Assembly: GCF_018919175.1 (NCBI RefSeq)
Contig: NZ_JAHLQL010000001.1
Span: 496,001-560,000, forward strand
Length of the DNA stretch: 64,000 nt
From: Clostridium simiarum
GTDB lineage: Bacteria; Bacillota; Clostridia; Clostridiales; Clostridiaceae
Reading direction: 5' to 3'
Positions 18,801 to 27,710 of the stretch are shown one piece after another. The number at the start of each line of letters is the position of its first letter. The first letter of the stretch is position 1. Position numbers and translations under genes: made by a program. The notes beneath the pieces are model-generated. The model saw only the letters and a program-made list of their open reading frames with translations, was not told the DNA's origin and made no database searches.

Positions 18801-20114
18801 CCAACTCTTTATGAGCACAATCATGAAAGAATTGTATTTACAAAGGAGATGAAAGAAAGGCATACAATATTATCTCCACAAATGTCACCTATTCATTTTC
18901 AGTTTGTAGAAGAGGCCTTTAAAGCTAATGGATATAATCTTGTAGTGTTACCTAAAGTAGATAATGATGCTGTAGAACAGGGGTTGAAATATGTAAATAA
19001 TGATGCCTGCTATCCTTGTATAATGGTAGTTGGTCAATTAATACAAGCCCTTAATTCGGGAAAGTATGATTTAGATAATACCTCCATTATAATAAGTCAG
19101 ACTGGAGGCGGATGTAGAGCTACAAACTATATAGGATTTTTAAGAAAAGCTCTTAAAGATGCTGGATATCATAACGTACCTGTGGTTTCCCTAAATACAG
19201 TAGGAATGGAGAAGAATCCTGGTTTTTCTTTAACTCCAAGTTTATTCAATAAAGGAATGATGGCTATAATTTATGGTGACTTATTGATGAGGGTTCTTTA
19301 TAAAGTTAGACCTTATGAAAAAATCAAAGGATCATCTAATGAATTATATAACAATTGGATAAATAAGATAAAGAAAAATGTATATAATGGAAGTCACAAA
19401 GAGTTTAAAGAAAATGTTAGAAATATAGTAAAAGACTTTGATAACTTAGAGATAAATAATGTAGCAAAACCTAAGGTGGGCCTTGTAGGCGAAATACTAG
19501 TTAAATTTCACCCTTCAGCTAACAATAATGTAGTAAATCTTATTGAAGAAGAAGGTGGAGAGGCTGTGATGCCAGATTTACTAGACTTTTTCTTATATTG
19601 TGCCTATGATCAAGAGTTTAAATATAGATATCTATCAGGAAGTAAATTATCCCAAATATTAGGGAGTGCTTCAATAAATGTAATGGAGTATTATAGAAAA
19701 ACTTTAAGGGAAGCATTAGAAAGAAGCGAAAGATTTGAGCCACCAAAATATATAAAAGAGTTAGCTAATAAAGCTTCTAAAATATTGTCCTTAGGGAATC
19801 AAACTGGAGAAGGATGGTTTTTAACTGCTGAGATGATAGAGCTTATAGAAAGTGGTGTGGAAAATATAATTTGCATGCAACCTTTTGCCTGCCTACCTAA
19901 TCATGTTACAGGAAAGGGAATGATAAAAGCCTTAAAGGAAAAGTATCCTAGGGCTAATATTGTAGCTGTAGATTATGATCCTGGTGCTAGTGAAGTTAAC
20001 CAGTTAAACAGGATTAAACTTATGCTTTCTGTGGCCTTTAAAAATCTTCAAAATCCAATTACTCCAAAAGAAATAGAAAAAGAAATATTAAAGACTGTAG
20101 ATAATAAAGCATAA
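15831..20114 (+). CDS. Giant fused 2-hydroxyacyl-CoA-dehydratase activase / DUF2229 / dehydratase-like protein
   Basis: This protein is about 1427 residues. Two BadF/BadG/BcrA/BcrD ATPase modules come first: the first has DVGSTT near residue 9 and iron-sulfur cysteines C125 and C164; the second has D325AGSTT and C449/C484. Next is a cysteine cluster C606-x2-C609-x3-C613 and C632, then a DUF2229-like module, then a HgdB/HgdC-partner-like C-terminal region with NDACYPC (C1060, C1063), GGGCRATN and a QPFACLPNH block. Activases of this class use ATP to push an electron to a partner cluster at very low potential. Related double-cubane-cluster proteins reduce small molecules. TTG 15831 with GGAAAGAG 9 bases before it gives the usual [10 protein letters not shown] start; ATG 15789 lacks an SD. 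The physiological substrate is unknown. Confidence 0.85.
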   Translation: MKDVLHIGLDVGSTTVKIAIMDKNCRLIYGDYRRHYADIKNSIKEILTDIKAEYKEHLITISVTGSGGLAVSKWLDIDFVQEVIASTTTVEKFIPETDVAIELGGEDAKITYFKGGIEQRMNGTCAGGTGAFIDQMASLIQTDAKGLNEMAKEHHLIYPIAARCGVFAKTDIQPLLNEGAKKEDLAASIFQAVVNQTISGLACGKPIRGNIAFLGGPLYFLSELRQRFKETLNLKDEQVIFPQNSQLFVAMGAAIFSKKSKIINFNKLIQKLDVLDIIKGNEVERLKPLFKNEEEKIEFKKRHSLAKTPRADLANYKGNCFLGIDAGSTTTKVVLIGERQEILYSFYGGNKGNPLNLIADILKDIYRIIPSEAKIMNSTVTGYGEGLIKSAFKVDIGEIETIAHYKAADNFLPGVDFILDIGGQDMKCLRIKDGVIDSILLNEACSSGCGSFIETFAKSLGTTVEDFAKEALKSKDPVDLGSRCTVFMNSRVKQAQKEGATVADISAGLSYSVIKNALFKVIKIKKPEDMGENIIVQGGTFYNDSILRSFEIISGREAIRPDIAGLMGAYGAAIIAKERYEVGHDSTLLKEEDILNFKVESNMRRCGLCANNCLLTINEFSNKEKFISGNRCERGAGGENLNSELPNLYDYKYKRLFDYKSLPLENAKRGIVGIPRVLNIYENYPFWHKFFTELKFRVELSPRSSKKILDLGIETIPSESVCYPAKLVHGHIMSLVNKGVEFIFYPCIAYERKEFKEANNHYNCPIVTSYGEVIKNNMDIIKEKNINFKNPFISLENKRKLSKRLYEELKEFSIGYGEIVSAVDKAWDEMDNFKQDIRVKAGEALDYINRTGKKGIVLSGRPYHIDPEINHGIAELITNYDMAVFTEDSLSHLGQVERPLRVVDQWMYHSRLYAAASFVASQNSLELVQLTSFGCGLDAVTTDQVQEILAKSGKIYTLLKIDEGNNLGAVKIRLRSLKAAMEERERAEYKPTLYEHNHERIVFTKEMKERHTILSPQMSPIHFQFVEEAFKANGYNLVVLPKVDNDAVEQGLKYVNNDACYPCIMVVGQLIQALNSGKYDLDNTSIIISQTGGGCRATNYIGFLRKALKDAGYHNVPVVSLNTVGMEKNPGFSLTPSLFNKGMMAIIYGDLLMRVLYKVRPYEKIKGSSNELYNNWINKIKKNVYNGSHKEFKENVRNIVKDFDNLEINNVAKPKVGLVGEILVKFHPSANNNVVNLIEEEGGEAVMPDLLDFFLYCAYDQEFKYRYLSGSKLSQILGSASINVMEYYRKTLREALERSERFEPPKYIKELANKASKILSLGNQTGEGWFLTAEMIELIESGVENIICMQPFACLPNHVTGKGMIKALKEKYPRANIVAVDYDPGASEVNQLNRIKLMLSVAFKNLQNPITPKEIEKEILKTVDNKA

Positions 20115-20118
20115 ATAC

Positions 20119-20147
20119 TTGACACTATGCTGTAAGTATTATAATAT
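20119..20147 (+). promoter_or_regulatory. Promoter of the valS T-box transcript
   Basis: TTGACA (20119-20124), 17 bases, TAATAT (20142-20147). It lies directly after the stop codon of the fused activase gene and immediately upstream of the T-box leader. Confidence 0.65.
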
Positions 20148-20159
20148 ATTTATTAAGTT

Positions 20160-20401
20160 AAATAAACTGCGATGATAAAGAGGAGTAAGGAATTCAAGTG
20201 CTTTAAGAGAGAAGGACTCACCGGCTGAAAGGTCCTTTATGTTACTAATTCTTGAAGGTAGCTTTTGAGCATCTTTGCTGAAATTGTAGTAGGTAAAGAC
20301 GGTGTTTTGCCGTTATGTTTTAAGAGCCATTTAATTATTAAATGGGAAAAAAGGTGGTACCACGGGCCCTCGTCCTTTTATAGGATGAAGGCTCTTTTTT
20401 T
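20160..20401 (+). ncRNA. T-box leader, valine specific
   Basis: Stem I begins around GAGGAGTA. The specifier loop reads TGAAG-GTA-GC, giving the valine codon GTA at 20258-20260. The conserved T-box bulge AGGTGGTACCACG lies at 20352-20364 and overlaps a terminator whose stem (20364-20395, with wobble pairs) is followed by a T7 run. Uncharged tRNA-Val would pair with the specifier and the bulge and stabilise the antiterminator, allowing valS transcription. It fills most of the gap between the fused activase gene and valS. Confidence 0.93.
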
Positions 20402-20497
20402 ATTGTTTCAAAAAACAATAAAATTATTATTTTTAGAAGCAACTTATACTTAAGTGTTTTATAGTTAAAGTTTAAAAGTAAATCAGGAGGTATTAAT

Positions 20498-23140
20498 ATG
20501 ACTGAAAAAAAGAATTTAAACACCACATATAACCCTAAAGAATTTGAAGAGAGAATATACAAAGTATGGGAAGAAAAAAAATATTTTACTCCTAAGGTGG
20601 ATAAAAATAAAAAGCCTTATACTATAATAATGCCACCACCTAATATTACAGGAAAGCTTCACTTAGGTCACGCTCTTGATAATACCCTTCAAGATATGTT
20701 AATAAGATTTAAAAGAATGCAAGGGTATAATGCTCTTTGGTTACCTGGTGAAGATCATGCCAGTATAGCAACAGAGGTTAAGGTAGAAAATGAACTATTA
20801 AAAAAAGGCATCAAAAAGAAAGAGATTGGCAGAGAAGCCTTTTTAGAAAAGGTTTGGGAGTGGACCGATGAATACAGAGATAGAATAAGATCACAGATTA
20901 AGCAGATGGGATGTTCAGTAGATTTTACTAGAGAAAGTTTTACTATGGATGAAAGATTGAATAAGGCTGTAAAGCATGTTTTTGTAAAGCTTTATGAAGA
21001 GGGACTTGTGTATCAAGGAAATAGAATTACAAACTGGTGTCCAAAATGTGTTACAGCTATTTCAGATGCGGAAATAGAGCATAAAGAACAACAAGGTAAC
21101 TTCTGGCACATAAAATATCCTTTAGTTGGTACAGATAGATATCTAGAAATAGCAACTACAAGACCTGAAACTATGCTGGGCGATACTGCTGTAGCTGTAA
21201 ATCCCAAGGATGAAAGATATAAAGATTTAGTAGGAAAAATGCTATTACTACCTTTAGTAAATAGAGAGATTCCTATTATAGCTGATGATTATGTGGATAT
21301 GGAATTTGGAACTGGAGCTGTTAAAATAACCCCAGCACATGATCCTAATGACTATGAGGTAGGTAAAAGACATAACCTAAAAGAAATAAAGGTAATGGAT
21401 GATAAGGGTCATATAAATGAGTTCGGAGGAAAATATAAGGGACTTGAAAGATATGAAGCTAGAAAGGCTATAGTAGAGGATTTAAAAAAAGAAGGATACT
21501 TAGTTAAGATAAAGGAACACGTACACAACGTAGGTTTTCATGATAGATGTGGTATAGTAGTTGAACCTATAATATCAAAACAATGGTACGTGAAAATGGA
21601 AGGTTTAGCACAACCTGCAATAAAGGCTGTAAAGGATGGAAAAACTAAGTTTATACCAGAAAGATTTGAAAAGGTATATTATAACTGGATGGAAAACATA
21701 CAGGACTGGTGTATATCAAGGCAACTATGGTGGGGACATAGAATTCCAGTTTGGTACTGTCAGTGTGGAGAGATAATTGTTAGTGAAGATACGCCAAATT
21801 GCTGCTCTAAATGTGGAAGCAATAATTTAAAGCAGGATTCTGATGTGTTGGATACTTGGTTTAGTTCAGCCCTTTGGCCTTTTTCCACATTGGGATGGCC
21901 AGAAAAAACCGAAGATTTAGAGTATTTTTATCCTACAGATACTTTGGTAACAGGATATGATATCATATTCTTTTGGGTAGCTAGAATGGTATTTTCAGGG
22001 ATACACAATCTTGGAGAGGTACCTTTCAAAAATGTGTTTATGCATGGTATGGTAAGAGATTCAGAAGGTAGAAAAATGTCTAAATCCCTTGGAAATGGAG
22101 TAGATCCATTAGAAGTTATAGATAATTATGGGGCAGATGCATTAAGATTTATGCTTGTTACAGGTAATGCACCAGGAAACGACATAAGATTCTATCCTGA
22201 AAGAGTTGAATCTGCAAGAAACTTTGCAAATAAGATTTGGAATGCATCTAGATTTGTTATGATGAATTTAGATGAGGAATTAATGAATAAATATAAAGAC
22301 TGCAAAGAATACAGTTTAGCTGATAAATGGATATTATCCAACATGAATAGACTTGTAAAAGAAGTAACAGAGAATATGGATAAGTTTGAGCTAGGCATTG
22401 CTCTTCAAAAGATATATGACTTCATATGGACAGAATTCTGTGATTGGTACATTGAACTTGTTAAACCTGTATTGTATGGAGAGGATGAAAAACAAAAGGG
22501 AGTTACTTTTAATGTGCTATATAGAGTTCTTACTACATCATTACAACTATTACACCCTGTAATGCCATTTATTACTGAAGAAATATATACACATTTAAAT
22601 AATGAATATGAATCCATAACTATATCTTCATGGCCTCAATATGATGAAAGTATATCCTATGAAAAATCTGAGATTGAAATGTCTTATATCATAGAAGGAA
22701 TAAAGGGTTTAAGAAATGTAAGAGCAGAGATGAACGTTCCACCATCAAGAAAGGCTAAAGTTCTTGCATATGTATTAGATGAAGCTAAAGAGGCCTTTGC
22801 TGGTGGTAAAACTTATTTTGAAAAGTTAGCTTCTGCTAGTGAAGTTGAAATTATAAAAGATAAGAGTAATTTACCAGATAATCTAGTTTCTCTAGTAGTT
22901 AAAGGTGGAGAACTGTTTATTCCTTTATTGGATTTAGTTGATAAAGAAAAGGAACTAGAAAGATTAAATAAGGAAAAAGAAAAGCTTCAATCTGAAATTG
23001 AAAGAGTTGAAAAAAAGCTTTCTAATGAAAAATTTGTATCCAAGGCTCCTGAGGCGGTAGTAGAAGAGGAAAAGGCTAAGGGTGAAAAATATAAGACTAT
23101 GTTAGATGCTGTTTTAGGAAGAATTGAAAGCTTGAAATAA
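20498..23140 (+). CDS. valS: Valyl-tRNA synthetase
   Basis: This 880-residue class I synthetase charges tRNA-Val. The HIGH-type motif is in [11 protein letters not shown] near residue 50 and the KMSKS loop is at residues 526-530. The editing domain ([17 protein letters not shown]) hydrolyses misacylated threonine. A zinc-type insertion with CQCG and CCSKCG pairs sits near residue 420-440. The C-terminal 75 residues form the tRNA-binding coiled-coil arm ([20 protein letters not shown]). AGGAGG lies 8 bases before the ATG. Expression is governed by the upstream valine T-box. Confidence 0.98.
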   Translation: MTEKKNLNTTYNPKEFEERIYKVWEEKKYFTPKVDKNKKPYTIIMPPPNITGKLHLGHALDNTLQDMLIRFKRMQGYNALWLPGEDHASIATEVKVENELLKKGIKKKEIGREAFLEKVWEWTDEYRDRIRSQIKQMGCSVDFTRESFTMDERLNKAVKHVFVKLYEEGLVYQGNRITNWCPKCVTAISDAEIEHKEQQGNFWHIKYPLVGTDRYLEIATTRPETMLGDTAVAVNPKDERYKDLVGKMLLLPLVNREIPIIADDYVDMEFGTGAVKITPAHDPNDYEVGKRHNLKEIKVMDDKGHINEFGGKYKGLERYEARKAIVEDLKKEGYLVKIKEHVHNVGFHDRCGIVVEPIISKQWYVKMEGLAQPAIKAVKDGKTKFIPERFEKVYYNWMENIQDWCISRQLWWGHRIPVWYCQCGEIIVSEDTPNCCSKCGSNNLKQDSDVLDTWFSSALWPFSTLGWPEKTEDLEYFYPTDTLVTGYDIIFFWVARMVFSGIHNLGEVPFKNVFMHGMVRDSEGRKMSKSLGNGVDPLEVIDNYGADALRFMLVTGNAPGNDIRFYPERVESARNFANKIWNASRFVMMNLDEELMNKYKDCKEYSLADKWILSNMNRLVKEVTENMDKFELGIALQKIYDFIWTEFCDWYIELVKPVLYGEDEKQKGVTFNVLYRVLTTSLQLLHPVMPFITEEIYTHLNNEYESITISSWPQYDESISYEKSEIEMSYIIEGIKGLRNVRAEMNVPPSRKAKVLAYVLDEAKEAFAGGKTYFEKLASASEVEIIKDKSNLPDNLVSLVVKGGELFIPLLDLVDKEKELERLNKEKEKLQSEIERVEKKLSNEKFVSKAPEAVVEEEKAKGEKYKTMLDAVLGRIESLK

Positions 23141-23184
23141 TCGCTTAGTTCTATTTAACCTGTTTAAGAAAAGTAACAAATAAA

Positions 23185-23255
23185 TTGACAATATAATAAA
23201 TTATACCTAAGATATAAGTAGGAAAATGAAGGAATAAATTCATTTTCCTACTTAT
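23185..23255 (+). promoter_or_regulatory. Promoter-like pair and long hairpin between valS and folC
   Basis: TTGACA (23185-23190) and TAAGAT (23208-23213) are 17 bases apart. They are followed at once by a perfect 17-base stem (23214-23230 with 23239-23255; arms ATAAGTAGG and CCTACTTAT at the base). The hairpin may be the valS terminator, although its T-run is weak, or a 5' structure of the folC message. Confidence 0.5.
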
Positions 23256-23305
23256 ATGTTTAAAATAGTTTTAATATTTGCATAAGATTAAAGGGGGTGA
23301 ATTAA

Positions 23306-24643
23306 TTGACTGATAATAATACAGAGAATTTAATGACCTATAAACAAGCTATGAGTTACATAAGGGATACAGCTAAGTTTGGTAATAACTATGGATTATC
23401 AAGGACAGAAAAGATTTTAGAATTATTAGGAAATCCTCATAAAAATATAAAGTGTATACATATAGCTGGTACTAATGGTAAGGGATCAACTACAGCCATG
23501 ATAAACGAGATATTATGCAGAGCAGGATATAAGGTAGGTATGTATACTTCTCCTTATTTAGAGGAGTTTGAAGAGAGGATTCAAATTAATAATGAGAATA
23601 TTTCAAGGAATGATTTAGCTAAAATAGTCACAGAAGTATCTAGAGCTGTAGATAAGGTAATACTTTTAGGATATGAACATCCTACAGAGTTTGAAATAAT
23701 AACCTGTGCCATGTATTTACACTTTTATTTAAAGAAAGTAGATTACGCAGTAATTGAAGTAGGATTAGGTGGTAGACTAGATTCTACAAATGTTATAAAT
23801 CCTATAATATCAGTTATAAGTTCTATTAGTTATGATCACATGAATATTTTAGGGTCAACATTAAAAGAAATTGCAGGAGAAAAAGCAGGTATAATTAAAG
23901 ATAAGGTTCCAGTTATATGTTATCCCCAACAAGAAGAAGCCTTTCAAGTTATAAAGGATAAATGTATAGAAAAACATTGTGAGTTAATATCTTTCGAAAA
24001 GAATTCAGTAAAATTTATTCATGTGATCGAAAGAAAGTGTTCTTTAGCCCAATTATTAGAGTTACATACAAATAAGAATAGTTACAATATAGAGCTATCA
24101 CTTTTAGGGGAACATCAATTATTGAATTGTGCTCTTGCAGTAAATACTATTGAAAAACTCTGTGAAATTGAAAATATACAAATATCAAAAGATGTGGTGT
24201 TAGGGGCTCTTTCTAAGGTAAAATGGCCAGGAAGGCTAGAGATTATGAAATTTTCTCCTAAGGTGGTTATTGATGGTGCTCATAATATAGATGGAATAAT
24301 AAAATTGAGAAATAGCATAACAAAGTATTTTAAATATGATAATATAATTCTTATATTAGGTATACTGGCTGATAAGGAAGTAGAAAAGATGATACAAGCC
24401 TTAGCTCCTTTAAGTAAGAAGATTATAGCAGTAACACCTCACAGTGAAAGAGGAGAGATGGCTTCAGAATTAGAAAAACATATTAAAAACTATAATAAGA
24501 ACTGTGAAGCTATGGAGGACTATAGGGAAGCTTACAAAAAGGCTCTAACTTATGCTTCAAAAGAAGATATAGTTGTAATATCAGGTTCTTTATACATGAT
24601 TGGTGATATGAGAAAAATAATAAAAGATTTAGATAATAATTAA
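23306..24643 (+). CDS. folC: Folylpolyglutamate synthase / dihydrofolate synthase
   Basis: This 445-residue Mur-ligase-fold enzyme adds glutamate to folates, and in many bacteria also makes dihydrofolate. The P-loop HIAGTNGKGSTTAMI is at about residues 52-66. The family segment GLGGRLDSTNVI and the ISSISYDHMNILG loop follow. The C-terminal domain shows PGRLEIM and VIDGAHNIDG. The start is TTG 23306, placed 6 bases after AAAGGGGGTG; no better ATG exists. The usual valS-folC order of Firmicutes is kept. Confidence 0.95.
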   Translation: MTDNNTENLMTYKQAMSYIRDTAKFGNNYGLSRTEKILELLGNPHKNIKCIHIAGTNGKGSTTAMINEILCRAGYKVGMYTSPYLEEFEERIQINNENISRNDLAKIVTEVSRAVDKVILLGYEHPTEFEIITCAMYLHFYLKKVDYAVIEVGLGGRLDSTNVINPIISVISSISYDHMNILGSTLKEIAGEKAGIIKDKVPVICYPQQEEAFQVIKDKCIEKHCELISFEKNSVKFIHVIERKCSLAQLLELHTNKNSYNIELSLLGEHQLLNCALAVNTIEKLCEIENIQISKDVVLGALSKVKWPGRLEIMKFSPKVVIDGAHNIDGIIKLRNSITKYFKYDNIILILGILADKEVEKMIQALAPLSKKIIAVTPHSERGEMASELEKHIKNYNKNCEAMEDYREAYKKALTYASKEDIVVISGSLYMIGDMRKIIKDLDNN

Positions 24644-24702
24644 TTTTTGAAGACATAAATTTTATACATTATTTAAAGGTTATTTTTAATATATAATACA
24701 AC

Positions 24703-24740
24703 AAAGCTTGCTATTTAAATTTACTGAAATAGCAAGCTTT
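24703..24740. terminator. Bidirectional terminator between folC and the TSCPD gene
   Basis: A 14-base perfect stem, AAAGCTTGCTATTT with AAATAGCAAGCTTT, around a 10-base loop between converging genes. The T-tracts are short. Confidence 0.75.
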
Positions 24741-24759
24741 ACTTATTTAAAGGGTTACT

Positions 24760-25008
24760 TTATTTATTTAAAACTAATGTTTCTATAGCTATAGAAAGTT
24801 GATCTGGACAGGAAGTGGATTTAGAGCCACACTTTATGCCTTTTAGTCTCTTGGCAGCTTCTTCAACAGTCATACCTTCTACTAAACTAGATATGCCTAT
24901 TAGATTTCCAGGACACCCTCCTTGAAAATTAACATTAGTAATCTTGTCATCCACCACTTCAAAGGTTATATTTTTTGAGCAAACACCTTTAGTATTGTAA
25001 TTATACAT
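24760..25008 (-). CDS. TSCPD-domain protein of the TIGR03905 type
   Basis: This 82-residue uncharacterised cytoplasmic protein is of the small TSCPD family. Its conserved cysteines are in GVCSKNI, GGCPGNL, IKCGSKSTSCPDQLS. The terminal TSCPDQL motif is the one after which the domain is named, and related domains occur at the end of class II ribonucleotide reductases. ATG 25008 gives the usual family length and has AAGGAG 12 bases upstream. An upstream ATG (25062) has no SD and would add an atypical extension. The cysteine pattern suggests metal or thiol chemistry, but no function is established. Confidence 0.8.
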   Translation of the reverse strand: MYNYNTKGVCSKNITFEVVDDKITNVNFQGGCPGNLIGISSLVEGMTVEEAAKRLKGIKCGSKSTSCPDQLSIAIETLVLNK

Positions 25009-25143
25009 ATTTTTAAATCTCTCCTTTAAGTAAAATATAATATCATTTAAATTATAAGTCATATTAGTAAATAAATAAACCTATTTAAAATCATATTATC
25101 CAATTATTATTAATTACATATAATGAGTATTATAGTCTTAAGA

Positions 25144-25188
25144 AAGGAGGTGAAAAGCTACTTCTATGCCTGAGGAAGTAGTAGCATT
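25144..25188 (+). promoter_or_regulatory. Strong SD separated from start by a hairpin
   Basis: AAAGGAGGTG (25144-25153) is followed by the inverted repeat CTACTTC (25158-25164) and GAAGTAG (25175-25181), then TAGCATT and the ATG at 25189. Linear SD-to-ATG distance is about 36-38 bases; folding the hairpin shortens it to about 14. A weak GAGG at 25172-25175 is an alternative SD, 13 bases from the ATG. Confidence 0.45.
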
Positions 25189-26076
25189 ATGGACTATATC
25201 TATATATGTAACACAGGCTCTGATTCAATATCTAAAGTATGTTTGAAAGATTTCAAGGAAAAAACTATTGATATTTACAAAGAACATGAAAGAGTAGGTC
25301 CTCATGGAATATGCGGTTGGAAAAGTTATGTATTAGTAGCTAATAATTATAACGATACTATGTCTGTATTAGACATTATAGAAGATAAAGAGATGTGTAA
25401 TTATTATATAGGGGTTCATTGTAATGATCTAAAGGTGTTTAAGGATCATGCTTATATAGTTTGTGGTGAATCCAATACATTAGTAATATTCGATTTAATA
25501 AATGGTAAAATAATAAGGGAAATTCCTTGTGGAAATATGCCACATAGCATTGATATATGCTTAGATACAGGAATGGCAGTAGTGGCAAATATGGAAAGTG
25601 ATGATATATCTATTATAGATTGTGTTAAGAATGAAGGTTTAAAAACTATAAAGCTTTATGGATCGTATCCAACTAAGGCAGTATTTAGTAAAGATGGTGA
25701 GAGGGTATTAACTTGTGAGAGCAATATTGGTATGGATTGTAATGGTAAGGTAAATATTGCATCTGTAAAAAGTGGTAGATCCATAGCTACTATTGAGACG
25801 GGAAAATCTCCTGTAGATATATGTATAGAGTGGAGTAAGAGCATGGCCTTTGTATCTAACTTTTTAGATGGTACAGTAAGTGTTTTAGATTTAGATATAC
25901 TAGAGGAAGTGGATAGGATTTATTTAGGAGGGATGCCAAGAGGGATATTAAAGCATAAAAGATGTTTGTATGTAGGAGATAATTATAATAATATATTAAA
26001 CAGATATGATATTTATAAAGGAAATAAAAATGTCATTACCATAGGTAAGGAACCAAATGGAATGACATTGATATGA
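25189..26076 (+). CDS. YVTN-type beta-propeller protein
   Basis: This 295-residue protein is made of about six to seven repeats of roughly 40 residues with the pattern AVVANMESDDISIID, typical of YncE/YVTN propellers (other copies: YVLVANNYNDTMSVLD, MAFVSNFLDGTVSVLD). There is no signal peptide, so it is probably cytoplasmic. No catalytic residues can be assigned; homologues are often surface or respiratory-accessory proteins, and related folds include lactonases. In-frame extension upstream is blocked by TGA at 25171-25173, so ATG 25189 is effectively forced. It converges with the DUF4364 gene, leaving only 4 bases between their stop codons and no room for a terminator. Confidence 0.82.
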   Translation: MDYIYICNTGSDSISKVCLKDFKEKTIDIYKEHERVGPHGICGWKSYVLVANNYNDTMSVLDIIEDKEMCNYYIGVHCNDLKVFKDHAYIVCGESNTLVIFDLINGKIIREIPCGNMPHSIDICLDTGMAVVANMESDDISIIDCVKNEGLKTIKLYGSYPTKAVFSKDGERVLTCESNIGMDCNGKVNIASVKSGRSIATIETGKSPVDICIEWSKSMAFVSNFLDGTVSVLDLDILEEVDRIYLGGMPRGILKHKRCLYVGDNYNNILNRYDIYKGNKNVITIGKEPNGMTLI

Positions 26077-26080
26077 TACA

Positions 26081-26608
26081 CTAACTGTTTATAAGAAGTT
26101 GCATTATCTTATTATATATTTCTGAAGAGTTTGATTTCCACTTATCGCAGAGAGATATAGCTTGCTTATTCGATGCAACATTTATTTTTAAATCCATAAG
26201 CAAGGTGTCATTTTCAATAGCTTTTAAATTTACCATAAAATTATCATTATCATCAATGGTATAATTAGCTGTTAAGGTAAGCTCTTTTTTTATAGTATCT
26301 ATTCTCTCCTTTATATAGGAATCAATGGCTTCTATTTTAGAAGCGGATATCCTATCCTTAAACATGGATAAAACTTTCTCTCCTTTATCAGATAAGACTA
26401 AAACTTTTTTTTCGTTTTTTCGGTCATAACGGATAAAAGATGATGAAATCAATTCAGAAACATATTGCTGTAGTGTAAAGTAATTTATAAATCCGTTTTC
26501 TAAAATGATCTCTGTTAATTGACTGTTAGATATAGGCATTTTTATACTTTTTAATATATATAGCACCATTAATTTATTTTCTGCTAACTCTAAAGTGCTC
26601 TCATACAT
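26081..26608 (-). CDS. DUF4364 family protein
   Basis: This conserved clostridial protein of 175 residues has an N-terminal winged-helix appearance (ENKLMVLYILKSIKMPISNSQLTEIIL, read in parts) followed by a beta-rich half. It is likely a DNA-binding regulator but has no established role. ATG 26608 is chosen because GGAGGGTGG lies about 12 bases before it, while the upstream GTG 26620 touches the SD. It is divergent from pdaB. Confidence 0.8.
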   Translation of the reverse strand: MYESTLELAENKLMVLYILKSIKMPISNSQLTEIILENGFINYFTLQQYVSELISSSFIRYDRKNEKKVLVLSDKGEKVLSMFKDRISASKIEAIDSYIKERIDTIKKELTLTANYTIDDNDNFMVNLKAIENDTLLMDLKINVASNKQAISLCDKWKSNSSEIYNKIMQLLINS

Positions 26609-26664
26609 TACTATTCCCACCCTCCGTGTATAAGTGAAAGTGTACTCATATATTATAACATAAA

Positions 26665-26688
26665 AAGCGCTGAAAAACCTCAGCGCTT
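26665..26688. terminator. GC-rich hairpin between divergent DUF4364 and pdaB genes
   Basis: AAGCGCTGA pairs perfectly with TCAGCGCTT around AAAACC. On the plus strand it is followed by a T7 run, so it can terminate plus-strand transcription. No plus-strand gene ends nearby except the propeller gene at 26076, so it probably stops antisense read-through across DUF4364. Confidence 0.6.
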
Positions 26689-26788
26689 AAATTTTTTTAA
26701 CAAGAATAAATATATTTATAAATTTTGAATATATAAATGATAACTTTAATAATAATTAAAGTATAGAAAAATAACGGAGGGAGTTATA

Positions 26789-27562
26789 TTGAATAAAGAT
26801 ATTAAAGCAAAGATGATAAAAAAAAGTTTACTAGCTGTAATACTATTATTTATAGTGGGGATAATTAGCGTACTTCTATCAAATAGAAGTATTGCAGTAT
26901 CTTCGTCTAAAAATAGAAAACTACCGATTTATTCTGTGGATACTAAAGAAAAAAAGGTAGCGCTGACCTTTGATATAAGTTGGGGGTTAGATAATGTAGA
27001 GGATATATTAAATATATTAGATAAGTATAATGTAAAGGCTACGTTTTTTGTAGTAGGTGGGTGGATTGATTATAATAGTAAAAATAAAGATATGGTTAAG
27101 GAGATACATAATAGAGGACATGAAATAGGAAATCATAGCAATATGCATCCTGATATGAGTAAAATCTCCAAAGATAGAATTATAAAGGAATTAGAAACTA
27201 CTAATACTAAAATAAAAAATATAACTGGTGAAGAACCTAAACTTTTTAGATGTCCAAGTGGCTCTTATAATGACTTGCTTATTGAAACTGCAGAGAGACT
27301 TAATTATTACGTAATTCAGTGGGATGTAGATAGCATAGATTGGAAGTCTGAAGGAGCAGAGGTTGAATATAATAGGGTTATAAGTAAAACAAAACCAGGA
27401 TCTATATTATTATTTCATAATGATGCTAAATATACTCCTTACAATATACCTAGAATTGTTGAATATTTTAAGTCTCAAGAATATGAATTAGTTAAGGTTT
27501 CTGATTTGATATACAAAGAAAATTATATTATTGATGGGGAAGGAAGGCAGAAGATTAAATAA
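26789..27562 (+). CDS. pdaB: Sporulation polysaccharide deacetylase, PdaB type
   Basis: This 257-residue NodB-fold protein has one N-terminal membrane anchor (about residues 12-31). The first catalytic motif reads TFDISWG (D62), which lacks the second aspartate of TFDDG but is the form typical of PdaB. The HSNMHPDMS metal-binding motif, the RCPSGSYN motif and the LLFHND motif are all present. PdaB is needed for stable spore cortex in Bacillus. The start is TTG 26789 with CGGAGGGAG 6 bases upstream. It is monocistronic; expression is probably under a sporulation sigma factor, although I could not place a promoter. Confidence 0.9.
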   Translation: MNKDIKAKMIKKSLLAVILLFIVGIISVLLSNRSIAVSSSKNRKLPIYSVDTKEKKVALTFDISWGLDNVEDILNILDKYNVKATFFVVGGWIDYNSKNKDMVKEIHNRGHEIGNHSNMHPDMSKISKDRIIKELETTNTKIKNITGEEPKLFRCPSGSYNDLLIETAERLNYYVIQWDVDSIDWKSEGAEVEYNRVISKTKPGSILLFHNDAKYTPYNIPRIVEYFKSQEYELVKVSDLIYKENYIIDGEGRQKIK

Positions 27563-27710
27563 TTACTAAATTCTTGAAAAAAATTATATCTATGTATATA
27601 ATGTAAGAGTATGTGTGGATTATAAAAAAAGTAGTAATAATTTTATATATAGTAGAATATTTTAATTATGTAAGATGATTAAAAAAACCAAGGGAGAGAG
27701 AGGGGTTAAG

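Noticed and set aside
20265..20562. Short ORFs on both strands across the valS leader
   Set aside because: They lie within the T-box RNA and terminator and overlap the valS start; non-coding structure explains the region.
25166..25246. 26-codon frame using the strong SD before the propeller gene
   Set aside because: Spacing of about 15 bases from the SD is long and the encoded peptide overlaps the propeller gene out of frame; kept only as an alternative in the finding.
26962..26985. Apparent loss of a catalytic aspartate in the deacetylase (TFDISW in place of TFDDG)
   Set aside because: This is the normal form in the PdaB subfamily, so it is not a lesion.
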